From the NCBI GenBank assembly GCA_004556705.1, contig SFGA01000029.1, positions 1-19,048 on the forward strand: DNA of 19,048 nt, written 5' to 3'. The notes under the pieces were generated by a model that made no database searches, was not told where the DNA came from, and saw only the letters and a program-made list of their open reading frames with translations. The DNA is from Ruminococcus sp. (lineage in GTDB: Bacteria > Bacillota > Clostridia > Oscillospirales > Acutalibacteraceae). Shown here piece by piece: positions 15,108-19,048 of the stretch (positions within the stretch are counted from its first letter, which is position 1; each line of letters starts with the position of its first letter). The translations under genes were made by a program, and so were the position numbers.

Positions 15108-15550
15108 TTTAGCATTTCCAATTCATTCTCGGCAAGCAATTCGTCAAGCGACCAAACCGAAAGATTGTTGTTAATGGCATATATCATTGCGCTGTCACGC
15201 TTATCCTTCGCATAAAGAGGCGCCCAATTATAGAGCTCAAGAACCGTTTGACAATCGTCAAGTTCAAGCTGCATAGCAAGGATAAGGCGAACTATCTTAT
15301 CCCTTGACGGGCACTTCTCGCCTCTTAATATATCATAAAAATATGTGTAACCGATGTCGGATTTGTTGATTATATCAGACTTTGAAAGCTTGCTCTTTTC
15401 GATAAGCTTTTGCCAAGTGTCATTTAAGTCCTTTTTTATAAAGCTGTTTTCCGCCCTGCTGACAAACTCGGCAAAATCGGTTTCCTTATTTGACAGCTGC
15501 TTCAAAAGCTCCTGCGTGGTATTGTTGTTTTCAGCCTCCGTAATCGGCAT
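15104..15550 (-). CDS. Helix-turn-helix (XRE-like) protein coupled to the kinase
   Basis: 148 residues, no signal peptide. Residues ~46-110 resemble a Cro/XRE-type DNA-binding fold: helix WQKLIEKSKL, then KSDIINKSDIGYTYFYDILRGEKCPSRD, whose turn plus recognition helix ends in the RGEKxPSRD element common in small XRE proteins, then a long helix. The acidic, Asn/Thr-rich N-terminus and C-terminal tail (residues 120-148) are not recognised. The ribosome site AAGGGGGAA precedes the ATG, 13 nt after the membrane protein gene. The 4-nt overlap with the kinase gene suggests a matched ratio of the two products, possibly as kinase and phosphorylated partner; that is inference. DNA binding is predicted from the fold only. 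Confidence 0.75.
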   Translation of the reverse strand: MPITEAENNNTTQELLKQLSNKETDFAEFVSRAENSFIKKDLNDTWQKLIEKSKLSKSDIINKSDIGYTYFYDILRGEKCPSRDKIVRLILAMQLELDDCQTVLELYNWAPLYAKDKRDSAMIYAINNNLSVWSLDELLAENELEMLK

Positions 15551-15563
15551 TGCAGCTTCCCCC

Positions 15564-17105
15564 TTATTGATAATATCCCAAGCTTATTCCGCTGAAATTG
15601 GGATTAACGCTTATTCTTCTTGAATCGTCGCAGTCCTTTAAGTAAACGGAGGTTATTCCCGTTCCCCTGCTCCAATTTGAGCTGACCCTTGAACCCTCGG
15701 GCATATATACGGTTTTTATGTATTTATTCGAGCAAAAGGACGTTTCCTCAAAGTATATCTTTTTATCCGAAGCAAAGGTAAAGATTTGCTCTGTCTTACC
15801 CGCAGGATAAACGATTTTACTCATATTCACCCTGTCATACCCGTACACATCGGAAACGGTAGCCTTATCCATATAAAGAACGCCGTTGATACTGTAATAG
15901 CTCTTTGAAACGCTGTCGGACGGTACGGTAATATTCTTTAACGACGTGCAGCTGTCAAAATTGTACTCGGAGCACTCAAAAGCCGAGCCGTATTGCTTTG
16001 AGCCGATAAACTCACTCATATACGGATTATTGCATATAGCTTTGGGACTTAATCCCACGCACTCTTCGGGTAATTTGTAGGCTTCCGTTCTCTTTGCAAA
16101 CGGATAGAAAATCAAATATCGGTTCGAATAGTTCTTAACGAAAACAACGCCGTCCTCGGAATAGCAATATCCGTTGCCGTCGGTGTTGCTCTGAAATGTA
16201 ACGCTTTCAAGCGACGGGCAGTTATTGAATATGCTTGAAAAATAACAGCTTCCGACAGGCGATGCCAACGTAACGGTTTTGCTCGGGAAAACAATCGACG
16301 TCAAATTGGGAAGATTGTTAAACATTACCTTCGGTCTGCTTGCGTCCCTTTGTATTGTCAAGGGCGTCTGTGCGCTCTCAAAAACTATCTTTTTAATGCT
16401 TGAATTATCCGAAAACGCCTTTTCGCCGATATATCCCACATCCCTGCCGTCGTGCGTTGCAGGCACAACCACAGTCGAAGCATTGCCCGTATATTTTACA
16501 AGCCGTGCTTTTTCATTATATATATCCCATTCAAATTTGCTTTCAGCTGCAGGCGATACATTGTCCGCCTTGTCATTACTGCCCGAGCTGTTACCCGTGC
16601 TTAAAGCAGGTTTTTGGGCTTTGTTGCTTTTATCCCCCGAAGCGTTGTCACGCTCAGCCGAAGTCTCGTTCGATAATTCAGACGGCTTATCCTCGGTTTT
16701 ATTCTCAATCGCATCAAAGAGCTTGACAAAAAAGCCCTTTCCGCCCTGCTTTTCCGACTCAACCATGACAGCTTCATAAAGCTCTTCTCCGTTCTCGTCG
16801 GTCACGGGCTCTCCGTTCGGCTCGGTAACGGGAATAAGCGTTGTTTCGCCTGCGTCGCTCTTGTTTACCGTCGCTCCGTTTATAAAAAACGCCGAGACCG
16901 TCAAAATCGTAAGCGTTGCCAAAACAGCGCCCGCAATATTGACAGCCTTATTGTTAATATGATTTTTTTGCCTGATTTTTTCCTTTTTCGGAGCTTCAGC
17001 CGCAGCCTGCTCTTGTCGAGTCTCCCCGATATAAGAAAAGCAGTTCAAACAAAAAGAACTCTCCTCCGGCAACTCTGAATTGCACTTGGGACAGAACTTG
17101 GACAT
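15564..17105 (-). CDS. Membrane-anchored zinc-ribbon protein with BspA-like leucine-rich repeats
   Basis: 513 residues in four parts. A cytoplasmic zinc ribbon has Cys5, Cys8, Cys19 and Cys22 (FCPKC...FCLNC). A charged linker leads to one membrane segment at about 54-77. A low-complexity stalk follows (80-188), with a TEPNGEPVTDENGEE element and a Ser/Asn/Lys-rich tract. From ~191 an outer domain holds about six irregular LRR_5/BspA repeats, e.g. IGEKAFSDNSSIKKIVF, FNNCPSLESVTF and FDSCTSLKNITV, with the BspA-type YSxxGVL and YP elements. Predicted topology is ribbon inside, repeats outside (inference). GGAGAGG precedes the ATG. It is first in a three-gene unit with the HTH protein and kinase, so it may be the sensor; no ligand can be inferred. 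Confidence 0.85.
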   Translation of the reverse strand: MSKFCPKCNSELPEESSFCLNCFSYIGETRQEQAAAEAPKKEKIRQKNHINNKAVNIAGAVLATLTILTVSAFFINGATVNKSDAGETTLIPVTEPNGEPVTDENGEELYEAVMVESEKQGGKGFFVKLFDAIENKTEDKPSELSNETSAERDNASGDKSNKAQKPALSTGNSSGSNDKADNVSPAAESKFEWDIYNEKARLVKYTGNASTVVVPATHDGRDVGYIGEKAFSDNSSIKKIVFESAQTPLTIQRDASRPKVMFNNLPNLTSIVFPSKTVTLASPVGSCYFSSIFNNCPSLESVTFQSNTDGNGYCYSEDGVVFVKNYSNRYLIFYPFAKRTEAYKLPEECVGLSPKAICNNPYMSEFIGSKQYGSAFECSEYNFDSCTSLKNITVPSDSVSKSYYSINGVLYMDKATVSDVYGYDRVNMSKIVYPAGKTEQIFTFASDKKIYFEETSFCSNKYIKTVYMPEGSRVSSNWSRGTGITSVYLKDCDDSRRISVNPNFSGISLGYYQ

Positions 17106-17135
17106 GTTATCCTCTCCAAAACAAACATCACTGTA

Positions 17136-17164
17136 ATTTTACATTTATTTGCACATTTAGTCAA
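17136..17164 (-). promoter_or_regulatory. Sigma-A promoter of the LRR-HTH-kinase unit
   Basis: On the minus strand TTGACT (17159-17164), 17-bp spacer, TAAAAT (17136-17141), about 30 nt before the start codon at 17105. Spacing and position are standard. Confidence 0.75.
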
Positions 17165-17223
17165 TAAAAACAAAATAATATTCTGTAACATTTTATTTCA
17201 GTCCGTTTACATGGTCTATAATC

Positions 17224-17244
17224 GACACAAATTCAAGGTGTGTC
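17224..17244. repeat. Short inverted repeat in the divergent promoter region
   Basis: GACACA (17224-17229) and TGTGTC (17239-17244) form a perfect 6-bp inverted repeat around a 9-nt AATTCAAGG centre. It lies between the two divergent transcription units, next to a TATAAT-like box at 17217-17222. It could be an operator; this is a weak call. Confidence 0.3.
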
Positions 17245-17272
17245 CTATATTATCCAAACCGCCTTATATTTA

Positions 17273-17302
17273 TTGCCTTTACTGTGCAATATGTGTTACA
17301 AT
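17273..17302 (+). promoter_or_regulatory. Possible promoter of the amidohydrolase gene
   Basis: TTGCCT (17273-17278), 18-bp spacer, TACAAT (17297-17302), some 35 nt before the start codon. An alternative -10, TATAAT at 17217-17222, has no good -35 box. The choice is uncertain. Confidence 0.4.
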
Positions 17303-17326
17303 TATACTATATTATATTGATAACAG

Positions 17327-17333
17327 TAGGTGA
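17327..17333 (+). promoter_or_regulatory. Ribosome binding site deciding the amidohydrolase start
   Basis: TAGGTGA followed 4 nt later by ATG at 17338. AGGTGAT matches the 5' portion of the anti-Shine-Dalgarno, so the short spacer is acceptable. It rules out the earlier in-frame ATG at 17284, which would add 18 hydrophobic residues encoded across the promoter. Confidence 0.75.
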
Positions 17334-17337
17334 TTTT

Positions 17338-18618
17338 ATGAGAATAATTTTCAAAAACTGCACATTACTTGACGGAACAAAGGATATGGTTGCTAGGGAA
17401 AATATCGACGTTGCAATCGAGAACGATAAAATCGTAGAAATCGGAAAAATCGAACAGAAAAAAGAGGATAAGATTATCGATTTAACCGGTAAATATCTTA
17501 TGCCCGGTCTTATCAACCTCCATGTGCATCTCCCCGCAGGCGGAAAACCGCAGAAAAAGCCGTTAAAGGCTGATTTTCTTTCGAAGCTGGCTCTTTCCTC
17601 CGCATTTATGAGAAAATTCACTCTTAATATGTGTCACGGCTATGCAATGCAGGGTCTTATGTCGGGTGTTACGACTATCAGAACGGTCGGCGGACTTGAC
17701 GATATTGATTCAAAGCTCCGTGATAAGATAAACGCAGGTCAGCTTGACGGTCCCCGTATTCTCGCCTCAAACTTTGCAATCGGCGTACCAAACGGTCATA
17801 TGGTCGGCTCTGTTGCAAGGGCTGCCGATACTCCCGAGGAAGCTGCTAAAATGGTTGACGAGCTTATCGCTAAGAAGTCGGACCTTATCAAGCTCATGGT
17901 TACGGGCGGCGTTATGGATGCTAAGGTCAAGGGCGAGCCGGGCGTTCTTATGATGAAGGGCGATATGATAAAGGCTTGCTGTGACAGAGCGCACGAACAC
18001 GGCTTAAAGGTTGCGGCTCACGTTCAAAGTCCCGAGGGTGTAAGAACGGCTGTCGGCAACGGTGTTGACTCTATCGAGCACGGTTCAACTCTTACTCAGG
18101 CTGAAATTGACACCTTCAAGGCTCACGACGCAGTTTTGATTTGCACGCTCTCCCCTGCTTTGCCGATGGCGAAATTCGAGCGTGAAACCCTCGGAATAAG
18201 CGAGGTTGTTCAGTACAACTCAAACGTTGTTTTCAACAATATGGTCAAGGGTGCAAAAACGGCTCTTGAAAATGGCGTTAAAGTAGGACTTGGAACCGAT
18301 ACAGGCTGTCCGTATACAACGCATTACAATATGTGGAGAGAGCTTCACTACTTCGAAAAGAATGTCGGTGTAAGCCCCGAGTTTGCACTTTACACGGCAA
18401 CGCTTCAAAACGCTGAAATTATCGGTCTCGGTGATGTTACGGGCAGTATCGAAGAGGGAAAATGTGCGGATATTCTTATTTCAAATTCAAATCCGCTTGA
18501 CGATTTCAGAGCACTTTCACAGCCCTATGCCGTAGTTGCAAGAGGTAAAATTTTCCTCAATCCTAAAATCAAGAAATATCCCAAGTGCGACGAGGAATTA
18601 GATAAGTATTATAATTGA
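17338..18618 (+). CDS. Metal-dependent amidohydrolase (imidazolonepropionase/Xaa-Pro dipeptidase-like)
   Basis: 426 residues, cytoplasmic, with an N-terminal beta-sandwich segment (FKNCTLLDGT to LMPGLIN) followed by the TIM-barrel amidohydrolase domain. Metal ligands are visible: His62 and His64 (NLHVHL), Lys185 in LIKLMVTGG (the position carboxylated in dipeptidase-type members), His228 (AAHVQS), His248 (SIEHGS) and Asp321 (GLGTDTG). The C-terminal GSIEEGKCADILI closes the sandwich. This set fits the binuclear subgroup that includes Xaa-Pro and related dipeptidases; true HutI is less likely because no hut genes are nearby. The substrate cannot be read from sequence. It is a single-gene unit, divergent from the LRR-HTH-kinase unit and followed by a terminator. 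Confidence 0.9.
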   Translation: MRIIFKNCTLLDGTKDMVARENIDVAIENDKIVEIGKIEQKKEDKIIDLTGKYLMPGLINLHVHLPAGGKPQKKPLKADFLSKLALSSAFMRKFTLNMCHGYAMQGLMSGVTTIRTVGGLDDIDSKLRDKINAGQLDGPRILASNFAIGVPNGHMVGSVARAADTPEEAAKMVDELIAKKSDLIKLMVTGGVMDAKVKGEPGVLMMKGDMIKACCDRAHEHGLKVAAHVQSPEGVRTAVGNGVDSIEHGSTLTQAEIDTFKAHDAVLICTLSPALPMAKFERETLGISEVVQYNSNVVFNNMVKGAKTALENGVKVGLGTDTGCPYTTHYNMWRELHYFEKNVGVSPEFALYTATLQNAEIIGLGDVTGSIEEGKCADILISNSNPLDDFRALSQPYAVVARGKIFLNPKIKKYPKCDEELDKYYN

Positions 18619-18660
18619 TATAATCGGATTTAATTTCAATAGCATTGTTTTGAAAATTGC

Positions 18661-18690
18661 AAAGGCTTCCTTTTATCAGGACGCCTTTTT
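18661..18690 (+). terminator. Rho-independent terminator of the amidohydrolase gene
   Basis: AAAGGC (18661-18666) pairs with GCCTTT (18683-18688). Inside, after one mismatch, TCCT pairs with AGGA around a 6-nt loop, and the stem runs into TTTTT (18686-18690). It lies about 43 nt beyond the stop codon. Confidence 0.8.
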
Positions 18691-18737
18691 GTTTGGCGTG
18701 GATTGTATAGCGTAGGAAAGGGCTTGCCCTGCCGTCA

Positions 18738-18877
18738 AAAGCTCCCTTGTAAAGGGAGCTGTCATTTTTTTTGGAACAAAAAAATGACTGAGGGATTTTT
18801 ACAAAATCATATAAAATCAACCTTACAATCCCTCCGCCTCACGTTCGTTCGGCACCTCCCTTTACACAAGGGAGGCT
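18738..18877. repeat. MITE-like interspersed repeat with hairpin ends
   Basis: A non-coding unit built of nested hairpins: AGCTCCCTT/AAGGGAGCT (18740-18748 with 18752-18760); GTCATTTTTTT/AAAAAAATGAC (18761-18771 with 18778-18788); GAGGGATT (18790-18797) with AATCCCTC (18827-18834); and CCTCCCTT/AAGGGAGG (18855-18862 with 18868-18875). The two end hairpins are near-identical when one is read in reverse complement, so the unit has terminal inverted repeats. From memory, the CTCCCTT...GGGAGCTGTC...TGACTGAGGGATT pattern recurs widely in gut Clostridia genomes. No transposase or open frame is present. Confidence 0.7.
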
Positions 18878-18913
18878 GAAATTGCGGTTGTCCGTGAATG
18901 TAAATTTAACATC

Positions 18914-18948
18914 CCACGGTGTAGGGCGGGGGCTTGCTGCCGCCGTGG
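18914..18948. repeat. GC-rich hairpin between the repeat copies
   Basis: CCACGG (18914-18919) pairs with CCGTGG (18943-18948); inside are GGCGG and CCGCC arms (18925-18929, 18940-18944) that can pair as an alternative. The core TAGGGCGGGGGCTTGCTGCCG resembles TAGGAAAGGGCTTGCCCTGCCG at 18713-18734, just left of the repeat unit, so it may be a second repeated module. The stretch 18620-19048 holds no gene. Confidence 0.5.
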
Positions 18949-19008
18949 TAATTGACGTGTTTATAATAACTTTCAGTATATAACAAGTTGAAAATTTAGC
19001 ACAAACGC

Positions 19009-19048
19009 AGGCTCCCTCTGACGAGGGAGCTGTCGTTTTTCGAAGAAA
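19009..19048. repeat. Left end of a second repeat copy, cut by the window edge
   Basis: GCTCCCTC (19011-19018) and GAGGGAGC (19023-19030) form an 8-bp hairpin followed by TGTCGTTTTT, matching the left end of the 18738-18877 unit (hairpin, then TGTCATTTTT). Only this end is inside the window. Confidence 0.65.

Noticed and set aside
17284..17337. Upstream in-frame ATG giving the amidohydrolase a hydrophobic N-terminal tail (possible signal peptide)
   Set aside because: The TAGGTGA ribosome site points to the ATG at 17338, the family begins at this point, and the extra codons overlap the likely -10 region.
18738..19048. CRISPR array or tandem repeat
   Set aside because: The repeated pieces are inverted and irregularly spaced, without uniform repeats and unique spacers.

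Overview
The window suggests a low-to-moderate GC, anaerobic Clostridia-type bacterium, most likely a gut Ruminococcaceae/Oscillospirales relative. The grounds are a T-box leader, strong AGGAG ribosome sites, sigma-A promoters with 17-bp spacers, BspA-like repeats, an oxygen-sensitive-looking dihydroxyacid dehydratase and the AGCTCCCTT-type interspersed repeat at the right end. The genus is inference; no rRNA or marker gene is present.

Positions 14276 to 1627 (minus strand) hold one long branched-chain amino acid operon. A sigma-A promoter (14248-14276) leads into a T-box leader with its own terminator (13966-14241). The order is then ilvB, ilvN, ilvC, ilvD, a DUF815-type AAA+ ATPase, ilvA, ridA, leuA, leuC, leuD, leuB and a terminator 8 nt after the leuB stop. 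Gaps are mostly 3-22 nt, so this reads as one transcript of about 12.6 kb. It carries threonine to 2-oxobutyrate (IlvA, with RidA clearing its reactive enamine/imine by-product), the common Ile/Val steps (IlvBN, IlvC, IlvD) and the leucine branch (LeuA, LeuCD, LeuB). The final transaminase (ilvE) is absent. The DUF815 ATPase has no assigned role in the pathway.

Positions 27-1625 hold a sodium:alanine/glycine symporter (AGCS family) with its own near-consensus promoter, placed directly behind the operon terminator, and its own terminator near the left edge.

Positions 17164 to 14376 (minus strand) hold a three-gene unit upstream of the ilv promoter: a membrane-anchored zinc-ribbon/BspA-type leucine-rich-repeat protein, a small helix-turn-helix-like protein, and a Ser/Thr-kinase-like protein with a degenerate N-lobe. 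The last two overlap by 4 nt. This is the best candidate for an undescribed system: it looks like an envelope-to-cytoplasm signalling module. No strong terminator separates it from the ilv promoter.

Positions 17338-18618 (plus strand) hold a metal-dependent amidohydrolase of the imidazolonepropionase/Xaa-Pro dipeptidase-like group, divergent from the three-gene unit and followed by a terminator. The last ~350 bases hold no gene. They carry a hairpin-rich, MITE-like interspersed repeat (18738-18877), a GC-rich hairpin, and the start of a second repeat copy that runs off the window.
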